A stretch of 64,000 bases of DNA from contig NC_052486.1 in assembly GCF_009730915.1 (NCBI RefSeq), positions 23,217,589 to 23,281,588 on the forward strand. The letters run 5' to 3'. Origin of the DNA: Dioscorea cayenensis subsp. rotundata. Lineage: Eukaryota > Streptophyta > Magnoliopsida > Dioscoreales > Dioscoreaceae. Shown piece by piece: positions 49,701 to 61,487 of this stretch. The notes beneath the pieces were generated by a model. That model was not told the origin of the DNA, did no database searches, and saw only the letters and a list, made by a program, of their open reading frames with translations. Every line of letters begins with the position of its first letter. Within the stretch, counting starts at the first letter, position 1. A program made the translations under genes and the position numbers.

Positions 49701-51736
49701 AAATAATTAAGAAAAGAACAAATAACTCACACACACACACACACACAGAACCCTCATGGCCTCAGATAAGTTTGGTCAAATGCAGTAACAATGACTGAAA
49801 AAACACAACCCAAAGAACAAGAATATTGCAACAACAACAACAACAGTAAGAGGGCTTCAGTAGCCTGTCAGAATAACAAAATGAAAACAATATTTTGTCT
49901 TTAACTGCTCAAGCAAAAACCAGGCAGAAAATTCAATTCAATAAACATTGTACAAATTTTTCAAAATACCATATAAAGAGGTAAGAATGAAAGGTTTAAC
50001 CATACCTTGTCTCTGCTAGCACTAAGCAAGGTATTTCCATCTTCAGATAATGCCAAAGAAGTCACTGGCGAGAAATGTTCCTTTAAAACAGTAACACACT
50101 TCTTGCTTTGAAGGTTCCAAATCCGGACACACGCATCATCACTTCCTGAAAATAGCTGGGAACAGAGATTTTGTCATTAGCCATATATGAAACTCAACAC
50201 ACAGAAAAACAAGGATTAAAAAATAATCAGCAAATGGCTGTTATCTATGCTACTAGCGCAGAACTTCACTTCCAATTGACCGGAAAGTTTATTTCTTTAC
50301 TTACACGGAAGCTACTAAATTTTCTAACATGTTATTGAGCAAACAACCTTGGAATTGTAATATACATTTTAATGAACAAACCAATGAAATACAAATGGAG
50401 GCATCTTAATCTAAGATGCTCAGAGCAGCACAATGCTGCATTAGATATCTTATATAACCACGTGAAATTCTTAAATAAAGCTTTTCTTGGGGGCAAATTA
50501 CATAAACCAACTACAACAATCAACTGAATTTAGCAAAACAATAAAGATTACTTGGCATCTCATGCAGAAAACTCTACACCTCAAACATGAAAAACCATCC
50601 TCTTAACATGTCTAAATTGCACTTACAAGTAAATTATTTGGATCATTGTGGAACATGACATTTGTCACAACCCCCTCGTGGCCTTTAAAGAAATGAGTGC
50701 AAAAGCCACCATCCACATCCCAAACACAGACTCTTTTATCTGCACCTGCTGTAGCAAGCAATCCACCCGAAGCATGGCATGCCATACCCATCACTGGACC
50801 ATCATGCCCCTAGCAAAAGATAATATAGTTTAGTAATAAACTTCAAAGGGGATAACACCATCAACAACTTAATATATTAAAAACAAATGACCATTGTCTA
50901 GCCAAAGATTACAAGCAACGGTGGTTTTCCAATGCCACACATTTCTCTTCAATGGCCATGTACAGCTTAAAATAATCTAATGCACAAGATTTATCCTTTC
51001 CCAAACAAACTAATACAGAACATGGGATGCACCTAATATATCATCAACATGAAAAGAATTCAACTAAGCAGAAATCAGAAATAAATGACCATAATAAAGA
51101 CTCCCTTTCCAGCATAAGCTCCAAAAGGATTGCATTATTGTGGCATCCTTGTTAAAAACAAGCAAGTAAAATGCCCATAGAAAGGACTGTGTTGATTTTC
51201 CTATGATCATATAGCTCCCAGAACAGATACCAAAGATGAGCCAAAAATAGAGTTCTCCGACAATGATCCATTGGCAAACGAATTACGCAGAGACAAGCAG
51301 TTTAGTCCAGACGTTCAAAACACCGAAATGGAAAAATCCCAACTTTTGTCCATTTATACTGCATCCATTGTTGAGTTTAAATGAAAAAAACATAGAACAA
51401 CAAAAAAATTAATTATAGTTCGTGATATACCTTCCAAGATCGGAGGCATTTCCAAGAGGGGATATCCCAGACCCTGATAAGCCGGCTATGACCAGCAGAG
51501 TAGAGAAGACGGCCATCAGAGCTAATTGTGATAGCCGTCACAGCCTCTGAGTCACCTTCAAGGGTTCTCCGCACAGCGGCTGTGGAGGAATCGACGATCT
51601 TGATCTCTTCCCCGCAGCCACAAGCGAGGAAAGAACCATCCGGGGAGATGGCGAAGGGTCCACCGCTGTAGAACTGCTGCAATGACTGCACGCATCGATA
51701 GCTCCTCTTCAGGGAGTGGGTAGCCCGCGCCACCAT
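43721..51736 (-). CDS. UTP13: UTP13 / TORMOZ, WD40 protein of the small-subunit processome
   Basis: Nucleolar WD40 protein of the UTP-B part of the SSU processome, needed for 18S rRNA maturation; Arabidopsis TOZ mutants have misplaced embryo divisions. Fourteen exons, all in phase: 51736-51431, 50809-50627, 50155-50006, 49516-49305, 49225-48946, 48706-48572, 48173-48055, 47330-47177, 47084-46838, 46755-46679, 46084-45965, 44936-44806, 44736-44562, 44086-43721. They give 884 aa, the family length. Tandem WD repeats run through the first ~650 residues (GHDGPVMGMACHASGGLLATAG, LFSGSDDACVRIWNLQSKKC, VTGSKDNTVRVWDVESKNC, LKGHKRGIWSVEFSPVDQC, ATGGTDATINMW). The helical UTP13 C-terminal domain follows (KAIQLAFELRRPHKLLDLF, LLEYIREWNTKPKFCHVAQ, FTRMDRHVRNTFLLDYTLTQ). 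A Lys-rich nucleolar-type tail KKRKSSKSKKKQR ends the protein. Two telo-boxes lie in the leader. Introns contain nothing recognisable. Confidence 0.95.
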
Positions 51737-51758
51737 TGAATACGAAGGTGAAGGTCTC

Positions 51759-51794
51759 TAGGGTTTTGGAAACGAAGGTGCTGGTCTAGGGTTT
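51759..51794 (-). promoter_or_regulatory. Two telo-boxes in the UTP13 leader
   Basis: Read toward the gene, AAACCCTAGA occurs twice, at 51766-51757 and 51794-51785, 20 to 60 bp before the ATG. The telo-box is the known element of plant ribosomal-protein and ribosome-biogenesis promoters, which fits the gene's role. Confidence 0.65.
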
Positions 51795-53809
51795 TTGGAG
51801 CGAAAGAGCTTCGATTTGGACAGGGGTTTTATGGAGGAATTTTATTATTAGCCCCCTGAAAGTTCTTAGTTTTAGTTATATGTCCCTCGCTTTGTGAAAC
51901 TTTCATGTTTCCCCCTCTTTAAATTTTAAGTGGGATATTATACGATTATCTCATAAAAAAAACATTATTATTATTATTATTATTTTTATTTTTATTTTTT
52001 TAACTCAATCTCTACTCCTATAGCAGCATTTTTCTTTTTCTGTTCCCCTGGGACTTCGGCTAAGGCTTTTTAGGATTGTCTCTGTTTGTTCTCTCGCTCT
52101 ATTTTTATTCTTATTTTTGTGGTGGTGATTTTTGTAGTTCAGTTTCTCTGATTGTTTAGGTTATGGGGGTTTTTTCTTAATTTTTATGGTTCCTTTGTGT
52201 TGTTTTTGTCGGAGTCACCTCTGGTGAGCTGGCTATTGGTGGTCCTTGTCTGGTTATTACTTTTTTGTTTAATGATATTTTGAGTGATTTATCCGTTTTT
52301 TTTAAAAAAAAAAACTTCGACTTTGTTGAGATATAATTTTTTTTTTCATGCTCCTTATATCAGTTGTGTTTTGCCTCTAATTTTTTTTTATTACCGTCCA
52401 CATTTAATAGATACTATGTAATACTCTTTATTTTTTTTTTTACCCTTGAAACACTTGTTTGGTCTTTTAATATTTGTGGTTTATTTATTTTATAAAAAAA
52501 AACTTTTTGTTTTTAAAAACCCCTCAAATAATTAATTTTGTATTTCTGTATTTATTCATTGTTATTTATTTTGTGATTTAGTAGTATTTTATTACAACAA
52601 ATAAATAATATTTAATTAAAAATACTTAGAAAACCAAATAACAATAAACATTACTTAAAAAATGCATACCATTCAAAATACAAAGAAAATAACACATATT
52701 ATATATGATTACAACATCAAATACACTCACACAAACATAATATATCAAATATAAGTTTTATGTGAATGAACTACATTTAAGTACCGAAAGCCTAAAACTC
52801 AAAATGATTGATAATTACTAAATTTAACACATTGAAACCCAAACGCAATAACCTCAAAAAAGTTTGAAAACAAAACATGTACCTAATCCTTTTACAGCAT
52901 TCTCAATCACCACATTTTTTTTCTTCCAAAGTTTGATATAATTCTTTGAATCAAAAGAGAAACCACAAGAACAGTAGTAGTAGTTTCATTTTGATAGACT
53001 TTAATTAATTGAGTAGTGTAAGTCAACATATTCTTTTAAAGAGTTGGTAACTTTGTTGTTTTTTTTTATATTTCATGGTTTACCTACTCATATCATGATA
53101 TGATTTCCCTTGTTGGACAATATTTGGATTGTTGTGATAAGAGAGAGATTCTTTGTTTTGTGATTGATCTTCCATTCAAGGAAGCAATGACATGATGATA
53201 AAGAGATTTCATTTAAAACCATTAATCTTTGTTTATGGGAATAAGAAAGATTAAACAAGAACCATTAATTGAATATTACATTTTAAATATATATTTACAA
53301 ACTAACTCTCTTACTTGCAAAGATAGTTATATGCTTAAACTTAAACCAAGACATGCATGCAAAGTCAAAAGGTAACATTAAGAAATAAGTCATACCTAAC
53401 GAGAAACTAATTATATGACTTTGTGATTAATTAATAAACACAAGTGTAACAAAATGTAGCTTTTCGTTATATATATATATATATATATATTAAACAATAA
53501 TGATCATCAAAAGTCTCAACTAACTTTTGATATAAGAATTCATAATTCACATAAAATAATATAGCAATGAACATGATGACTGAAAACTCAATCCATAAAG
53601 ATTTTAATGCATCACTTTACATCAAAACATTATTCAATGAAGTTTTCTAACAGTACAAATTTAATTAGTAATCTTTGATCTTCTCTTCTTTCTCTACCAT
53701 TTGTCAGACCATGATATTTGGCTGAAAACAAAGAAGAAGACAGAAAGAAAAACATTAATCAATGAGATGCTATTTAAAAAAATTGAAAGATTTAACCAAA
53801 GTAAATTTC
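51795..53809. other. Intergenic region between UTP13 and MYB
   Basis: AT-rich. 52010-52318 looks like the 3' tail of a LINE (separate entry). Beyond it lie long A/T runs and a (TA)n tract at 53470-53491. No gene seen. Confidence 0.5.
52010..52318 (+). mobile_element. Possible LINE 3' tail
   Basis: T- and G-rich 3'-UTR-like sequence ending in GAGTGATTTATCCG, then a T run and a run of ten or more A. The LINE fragment at 62910-63407 ends in the closely similar GTGATTTATCCACTTTATTC plus A run on its own sense strand, so both probably come from related L1-type elements. No target duplication could be found and the left limit is a guess. Confidence 0.35.
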
Positions 53810-54804
53810 TTACTCTAAAATGTTTTTCCAAGAAAAATCAATGTCTAGATCATCAAGACTTGGCTCATCTGACGATGAATTTCGCTGAAATATAACTTGA
53901 GTTAATTGGCTCTCTCATTTGATCTCCGGTGAACATCCCCGGTGAAGTTGGGAGTACTAATGAAGGCGAAGAATTGTTCATCGGAGTAACAAAGGAGTTG
54001 AATAATGCATGATTACTACAATCACCAAAAGAGGTACTATTACTTGCATCGATTTCTTGTGTTTGAAGATGAAAGTTTGGATTGGCACAAGTTTGATAAT
54101 GGTTGGAAAGTTGAGGCAAGCTCAAATCTTGCATGAGGACATGATTTTGAATGAATGAAGAATCCAAGGAATTCAAGAAAGTTAATGTTTGGAGTAGAAG
54201 AACTAGAAGACATTAATTGAACCAAACTTTGGAGAAGTTGATATCTAAGTGTGTTCAAGTTGCTGACATTAATATTAGCACTAGCAGTGATCAAATTAGG
54301 AATACTAGCAAGTATGTCAAGATCACTTCTTCGACGATGAGTCATGGGATCAATTCCATTGAGCATGAGCTTCTTTTTCAGATGTGTGTTCCAATAGTTC
54401 TTGATTTCATTATCAGTTCTTCCTTTTAATCTCCTTGCAATTGCAGACCACCTACAACATATAAATACATATATCAATATTGAGATATATATATATATAT
54501 ATAGTAATTGATTTCAAGATAAAGAGAAAAGTTTATATTACTTGTTTCCAAGAAGCGAATGAAGTTGAATTATGAGCTGTTCTTCATCTTCAGTGAACTT
54601 CCCGCGCTTGATATCGGGACGGAGATAGTTAATCCACCGGAGTCTGCAGCTCTTACCACAACGGTTTAGGCCGGCATTCTTCGGGAGGTGCCTCCAATTA
54701 TCATGGCCATTCTTTAGAATATACTCGACGAGCTTCTTGTCTTCCTCCGGCGTCCAAGGGCCTTTCTTGATGCCAAAATCATCGCAACATGGAGACCTTC
54801 CCAT
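53810..54804 (-). CDS. R2R3-MYB transcription factor (two one-base frame breaks in the C-terminal part)
   Basis: Exons 54804-54542 and 54451-53810. The N-terminus [22 protein letters not shown] and the R2 and R3 repeats are intact: R2 has the three Trp ([24 protein letters not shown]), R3 starts with Phe in place of the first Trp (GKFTEDEEQ) and continues [20 protein letters not shown] and [11 protein letters not shown]. The linker [20 protein letters not shown] resembles subgroup 24/11-type MYBs (MYB53/92/93, MYB41/102), several of which control suberin and root or stress responses; the subgroup is tentative. Exon 2 is two bases longer than its frames allow: one extra base near 54168-54176 (between NINFL and [16 protein letters not shown]) and one near 53893-53902 (before [19 protein letters not shown]). 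The conserved frames sum to about 300 aa. The DNA-binding part is unaffected, so even as written the gene would encode a DNA-binding protein with a changed tail. Confidence 0.85.
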
Positions 54805-54857
54805 TGCTCTTGATTTGAGCTTGAAATGCACATAAGAACTTCAACTCTCTCTAGTGA

Positions 54858-54867
54858 GTTTTATAGT
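54858..54867 (-). promoter_or_regulatory. Probable TATA box of the MYB gene
   Basis: ACTATAAAAC on the minus strand, 54-63 bp before the ATG at 54804, followed by a CT-rich leader. Confidence 0.55.
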
Positions 54868-56402
54868 GTGTTTGAGTTTGACTCTTGTCTCAAATATGTT
54901 TTATGTTTTCATTATCTTCATATGATTGTATTTTTCTTTTCATGCATGCAACTACGTATATACATATAATTGTAAGTATTTTTCTTTTTTCTAGTGATCA
55001 CTTCAATTCAAACATGAAAGAAATTTAAGACAAGATTAATTAAACACTTGTTAGGGTTGTTAATAGCGTGTCTATGGTGCTAAATTGCTTAAGCATCAAG
55101 ATTAAGAGTTGTTAATTGATAATAAGGTCCCACATGCATGGCATCAAAGATTTTTACTAGTGATACAAGCAATAGTGCAACCACCCTCTCCTAATTCCAT
55201 CACTGCATGTTACTTTTTGTTTAGGGTTAGGGTTAGGGTTTCATATATATGACTTAGTGGGACCTCTCCTATCAATTTGGACCTTGTTGTCAAAGTTCAT
55301 GATCTCATGGTGCTACAAGTTGCAGATAATTCAATGAGGAACTAATTATATATATATATATATATATAAAGGTTATTATGTTATTGTTTATCATTTGTTT
55401 CGACTTCGTTTAGTGTTTAATTATAATGAAATTAGACCATGTGCTTGTGACCAAGCAAATTTTTGGTTATCTCCTCCACCTCATTTCATATTGATTAATT
55501 TTTCATGACCATAATAAAATAGTATATGTGAGACAATCAAGTTTGATTGTCGACGAAGAATAATTTATCGAAAAATCGATTAAAAAAATTGATTAATTGA
55601 TCAAGTCATATTAAAATTTATTTGTTCTTAGAATTGTCAGTTTGATGAGGCGGCTTTGATGTGAGACTGGAACTTGTTGACAGAAATAGCAGGATGTTTC
55701 TTTCAGATATTAGTAAACGTTGTCAAAGATGATTTTAGTATTTGCAGTAACTTTCTGTCGATGATTTCTGTGATAGTTTCGATCAATAAACATACAATTG
55801 ACAGAAAAAAAAATATTTGCTTACATCATGATCTAAATGTATAGGAAGTTACCAAAAAACTAAATTATTGATAACTTCTCAAACTTTGCTATCTTTTAAA
55901 GACTTTAGACTTCAATTATGCAAGAAGTTATGCTTTGCTAATTGAGTTTCAAGTAGAATTTATCATGAAATTTAATTCTGATGGTAAAACATGATAGTCA
56001 TTGTTAACTTTTACCTTTTTCATTTGCGAATTCGATCCCGGCAAAGCAACTACTGAAATTTATCATGTTCGTTTTAGAAGAAATTAAAAAGTTTCAATGT
56101 CTGACAGAGTTATCTTTCTGATTACTTGTTGATTCAATTTGTTACATCACTTTACCAACTAAACCTGATGTAATAGCATCCAATTTTGTCAAATTTTCAC
56201 AATGTCAAGTCTGTGGTTTATCATGCAGAAAGAATCTGATGTATGATTGTTATTTTAACAACAAACACAAATCGGTTTCTTACGACTCAATAGATCGATC
56301 GCACTTACAATTTATTTGCATTCAAGCATACTTATGTATATATATAGATGTAATTAAATACGCACATTTTACTGAATTGTCGTATTGTTATACAGTAAAT
56401 TG
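54868..56402. other. Intergenic region between MYB and ABCB2
   Basis: Promoter side of the MYB gene and 3' flank of ABCB2. Contains a short telomere-like tract at 55219-55241 and (TA)n at 55349-55368. No gene seen. Confidence 0.5.
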
Positions 56403-59400
56403 CTACCTCTGCTGTTGTTGCTGCTGCTGCAAACTGATGAGCTTGAAATAAGCTCCATCTGTGTTCTCAACCAAAGTTGAATGATTGCCTTGTTCAATGA
56501 TCTTGCCATCTTGCAACACCGAAATCACATCGGCATTTTGAATAGTTGACAATCGATGCGCAACCATGACTGTAGTCCGGTTCTTCATAACTCTATCAAG
56601 AGCCTGCTGAACAATGCGCTCTGACTCAACGTCGAGTGCGCTTGTAGCTTCATCAAGCAACAAGATAGCCGGGTTTTTTATGATCGCTCTAGCAATTGCG
56701 ACACGCTGCTTCTGCCCACCGGAGAGTTGAACTCCTCTCTCCCCCACTTTAGTCGAGAAACCTTCAGGTAATGCACTAATGAATGAATGAGCATTTGCAA
56801 GCTTGGCTGCTTCAATGATCTCCGTCTCGGTTGCTCCGTCCTTACCGTATCGAATGTTTTCATATATTGAGGTCGCAAACAATGCCGGTTCTTGTTGAAC
56901 TAACCCAATATGCTTCCTCAGTGACTTTAACTTCATCTTCTTGATATCTTTCCCTATATAAACGTATATATAAATATAACAGTTTAATCAGAATAAATGA
57001 TTGAATGAGGAACAAATGCAGATTACCATCAATTAAAACTTTTCCAGTAGTTGGATCGTAGAATCGGAGAATGAGAGAAAGAACAGAGCTCTTTCCTGAA
57101 CCACTAGCACCAACCAAAGCCATGGATTTGCCTGATTTAACTTTAAGATTGAAATCCTTGAAGATTAAAATGTCAGGCCTTGAAGGATAACTGAATTCAA
57201 CTCCTCTCATCTCAATAACACCTTCAATTCTCCCAACATCCTCACCATCATCACTAACAATCTCACTCTTCCTATCCAACACTTCAAACACTGAACTTGC
57301 CATTTGATTCCCTTTAATTAGATCAGGAGCCATTGCCAAGGTCTCTCCCATGGCCAATGCAGTCACAATCATCACCATGAATGTCTTCATAACTGACTTT
57401 GAAACTTGCCAATTCTTTTGCCATCAACACTGATCCATACCACAATGCCAAAGCATATGAGGAGAAGAGGAAGAATTGAGATACACCGTAAAATATCCCA
57501 GCCGCTTGTCCTCGCCGGAACGAATGCTTCGATGGCTCCTCGAGCTCGCCCGCATATAAATCAATCACCTTCTTCTCCGAACAGAATGCCGCCACCGTTC
57601 TTATATTACTTACCGCCTCCGTCGCTAGCATGTTCGCCTTCAAGTATGTCTTGCTCAGATTCCCTCCATATCCTTGCATGAATAGTTTCTACAACAGATT
57701 AAAAATAACATCAAATTACATGACATTCATCTCTGATCAAATGAATTTATAACACATACATACATAGATACATACCTCACTGATATGGCCACTGACCATC
57801 AATGGATACGTAGCCAACATGACAAGAGTTAGTCTCCAATTCAAGATGAATGAGATGATGAATGAGGTTGCAATCATTCCTACATTTTGAAGGAGAATTG
57901 TTGATCTATCGGCAACAATGGTCTTAAGAAGAGTCGCATCGGTCTCGAGACGAGAAGAAAGTATTCCACTTGCGTTGTTCATATCATCGAAAAATCCGAT
58001 TTCATTCTTCAATATAGCTGCGAACATCCTTTCTCTGACTCTGAGTGTGAGTCTCTCACCCATGATACCAAAATTAAGATGTTCAATGGTGTAAAACATT
58101 ACTGCAACGACTGCACCACCACAGAAAAGAATTGCTATCTTTTTAATTTCCCTCTGTGTGGTTTCCCAATCCATGTAGTATGAAACCAGAGCTTGTGTTA
58201 TTCCAAGTGCAAACAATGGCATTTGAGAGCCAGCCACAAAGGCACCTAAAGTGCCGAAAAGACCGAAAATCCAATCTGGGCCAACCATTGAGTATAGTCT
58301 CTTCAAAGAAACATACTTCATCTTCACTTCTTCACTTGTTTCAGCAATGTATCTGCTAACAGAGTCTTTATCTGATCGAAAACTAGCACCGAAACTCCCT
58401 GCTCTACTCGATAATTCTCTCGAATACTTCATGCTAATTGTCATCAACAAAGAAACAGTTTTCAGTTATATTTATTCAATAATTTATGCATATATGTAAG
58501 TACATATTCTGTTTTGAAGTCACCTCAAAGGCCTGCTCATGCTGATACTGTCAGAAGGCGCAGCTCGATGAACGGAAGCTGCCTCTTGAAGCTGAACAAG
58601 TGAAGCATAAGATGATCGAGGATTGGACATTAGTTGCTCATGTGTACCAGTTTCTATTATCTTTCCACTTTGAACAACAGCGATCATGTCTGCATTCCTT
58701 ATTGTCGATAATCTATGAGCAATCATGACGGTTGTTCGGCCGACCATGACTCTGTCAAGTGCCTCTTGAACACTCTTCTCAGATTCTGCATCGAGTGCGC
58801 TAGTCGCCTCATCAAGCAGGAGAATTGTCGGGTTTTTAAGTATTGCTCTTGCTATTGCAATGCGTTGTTTTTGCCCTCCAGATAACTGAACTCCTCGCTC
58901 GCCAACCTGAAACATGTAAAGCTCTATATTTAGTAGGAGAGTTCATTTTTCATTCCTCTGCCTAATCAAAGGTCAAGTTTCAATTCATTTTTACCTGAGT
59001 CTCATACCGATCAGGGAGATTATTGATGAAAGTTATTGCCTCTGAAAGCTTGGCGGCACGGGTAATTTCATCAAGAGTTGCATCATCCTTGCCATAGAGA
59101 ATGTTCTCCCGAATAGTCGTCGCAAAAAGAGCAGGCTCCTGATTAACCAACCCCACTTGCTGCCTCAACCACTTGAGCTCAAGGTCCTTAATGTTGTGTC
59201 CATCTAAGAGTATCGATCCGAAGAGAGGCTCGTAGAACCTTTCAATAAGTGAGATGACGGTGCTCTTCCCCGAGCCGCTACCGCCTACAAGTGCGACAAT
59301 CTTTCCTGATGGAATTTCAAGATTGAGGCCATTGAAGATGATAACATCAGGACGAGAAGGATAACTGAACTTGACATTGCGGAACTGAATATGGCCATTG

Positions 59401-61487
59401 ACATTTTCGAGTATCTGCCCACTCTTTGCACTCGACTTGCTCACCGTATTCCTTTCGATCATCTCAAATATCGGATATGCAGCTGCTCTTGCTCTCACAA
59501 ACGTAGATATGCTCGGCGCCGCCTGGCCTAATGATCTGCGTGTGTTGATATGAATATATAAGCATGAGTTTCTCATTCTATCAGTTTAAGCTTTTTAGAT
59601 TGAATTGAACTTACAAGCCGGCTATAACTACATTGAGCATGGTCGTGAAGCATTCTCCACCATTAGAGATGCCCTTATGAATGATGATACTAGTGAACCA
59701 CACGAGCAACGACCATGACAAGAAGAGGACGCAATGCACCGTGCCAAGTCCTAGTCCCTTTGCAAGCCCGGCTTTTTTCCCGTATTCATATGTCTTTAGC
59801 AATGCATCTTTGTACATTTTCACCGACTTCTCTTCTCCGACAAATGCTTGCACCGTGCGAACATTCCCAATCACCTAAAAAAATACAAGAGATCATTTAT
59901 TGAAAAAGCTTTTCACATAAATTGAAGCAATTTGCAAACTACCTCTTCGGCAATCTCTCCGGCTCTGACATAAGACTTACGCACTCTAGCAATGAGGCCG
60001 GTGGCAGTGTAAGCATAGACGCCTCCGGCAATGGCAATGACAGGGACGATCGAGAGTGTTACAAGGCTTATTTGCCATACACGAACAAAACCGATGGCGA
60101 AACCGGCGAGGAACCGGCTTAGGTAGTGCATCACATTGCCAACCTGCAATATAAAATTTATCAAACTCAAACTGAACTAACAGTAAAAAACATTCTTCCA
60201 ATTCTTAATATGAATAGATTAAATAAATCCATCAACATTTTTTTTTGTTTTTTATGAATGTGGTTTACCTACTTTAATCAATACATCTCACAATTCAAAC
60301 TGCAAAAGCTAGTTAATTCAGAGTCCTTGATAAAATGAAATCTCACAATCATCTACGGAACTTATTAATGTTCTACTTTTGAATATTGTGATCTTTCATA
60401 TTTCATAGTTTAGAGAATCTTCTCATTTAATGCCTTTGATCTTTACCTTTTCAGATAAGAAATTTTTTTTTTATATAAAATTAACAAGAAATTGCATTGT
60501 GATGTAATTGTTTATTTCATGAACAAAACAAAGAAGTGACAGACCCATAAATGTGGCAGATGAGTTCTTGCTGTGAACCCCTTATAAATCATGTGAAGCG
60601 GTCCCCCTAATTATCCATTTTTTAATCTAATTAAATTATATTATACATATATATATATATATATGCAGATATTTCAAGAAGTAGATGAAGTGATTAAATC
60701 AAAGTAAATGCAAAGGAGAAGGACAAGCACCATCTCCATGAACCATGCAAGTTTTTTACTGTAAAAACTCACAGACCTTTTCAGATATTGCATCTTGAAC
60801 AACAATGATATCACCAGTGATTGCGGCAATGACCTCGCCGGTAGACGCTTCAGTGTCGAACAAAGCTATGTCCTGATCAAGCATCGACCGGAGATACGCC
60901 AGCCTCATCTTCGCCGCTTGTCGTTCTCCGGTGTGCATCCAGCAAGCCACCTCTACAAACATAATAACATTCATTGATTAGCCAACACTGAAGGAAAAAA
61001 AATATATATATATATATATATATATATGACAAAAATTACTATTAAAAGTTCATGCATACCTGCCCATGAAGAAAACAATATGACAGTAGCAAGATAAACA
61101 AAGTCCAGTGAATACTGCATGGGAAGATATATAAAAGAAGACGATAAAAATGATATATAGAAGGGAATTGATATGAATGATACAATAAAGAAAAAGTATC
61201 GATACCATTGCGACACGGTGAGAGACAGTGGTTGGGAAAAGATAAGCGATGCCGATGATGTTAATGAGTTTGCCGAAGAAGATGAAGAAGACGGGGACGG
61301 AAGCACCATGAGCACAAGCTCCGAGTGAGCCAATGGTCATGAGGAGGTAGTCCCAACCGTCGGCGAAGGCGAAGAGCTTGGCAAAAGGAACCTTTTGAGT
61401 AGTGTTGGTGGCCATTTCAGGCACTGCTTCTTCTTTGGTAGTAGTACTGTTTGGTGCTTCTTCATTGGCATTTTGGCTCATCATCAT
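56403..61487 (-). CDS. ABCB2: ABC transporter B family member, ABCB2/ABCB10-like (one-base frame break)
   Basis: Full-length P-glycoprotein-type exporter, arrangement (TMD-NBD)x2, plasma membrane; substrate unknown. Ten exons: 61487-61206, 61114-61060, 60952-60777, 60143-59943, 59874-59615, 59535-58995, 58906-58524, 58433-57776, 57688-57027, 56953-56403. About 1255 aa. TMD1 starts at [23 protein letters not shown]1 has Walker [11 protein letters not shown], signature LSGGQKQR and Walker [13 protein letters not shown]. The linker carries [18 protein letters not shown], and TMD2 [23 protein letters not shown]2 has [18 protein letters not shown] and [12 protein letters not shown], with H-loops AHRLSTI in both. 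The poly-Gln C-terminus [10 protein letters not shown] is shared with Arabidopsis ABCB2. Exon 9 is 662 nt where 661 is needed: an extra base in the three-base run 57398-57400 separates ASFK from [19 protein letters not shown], and otherwise the gene is intact. As written, the product would lose NBD2. Confidence 0.92.
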
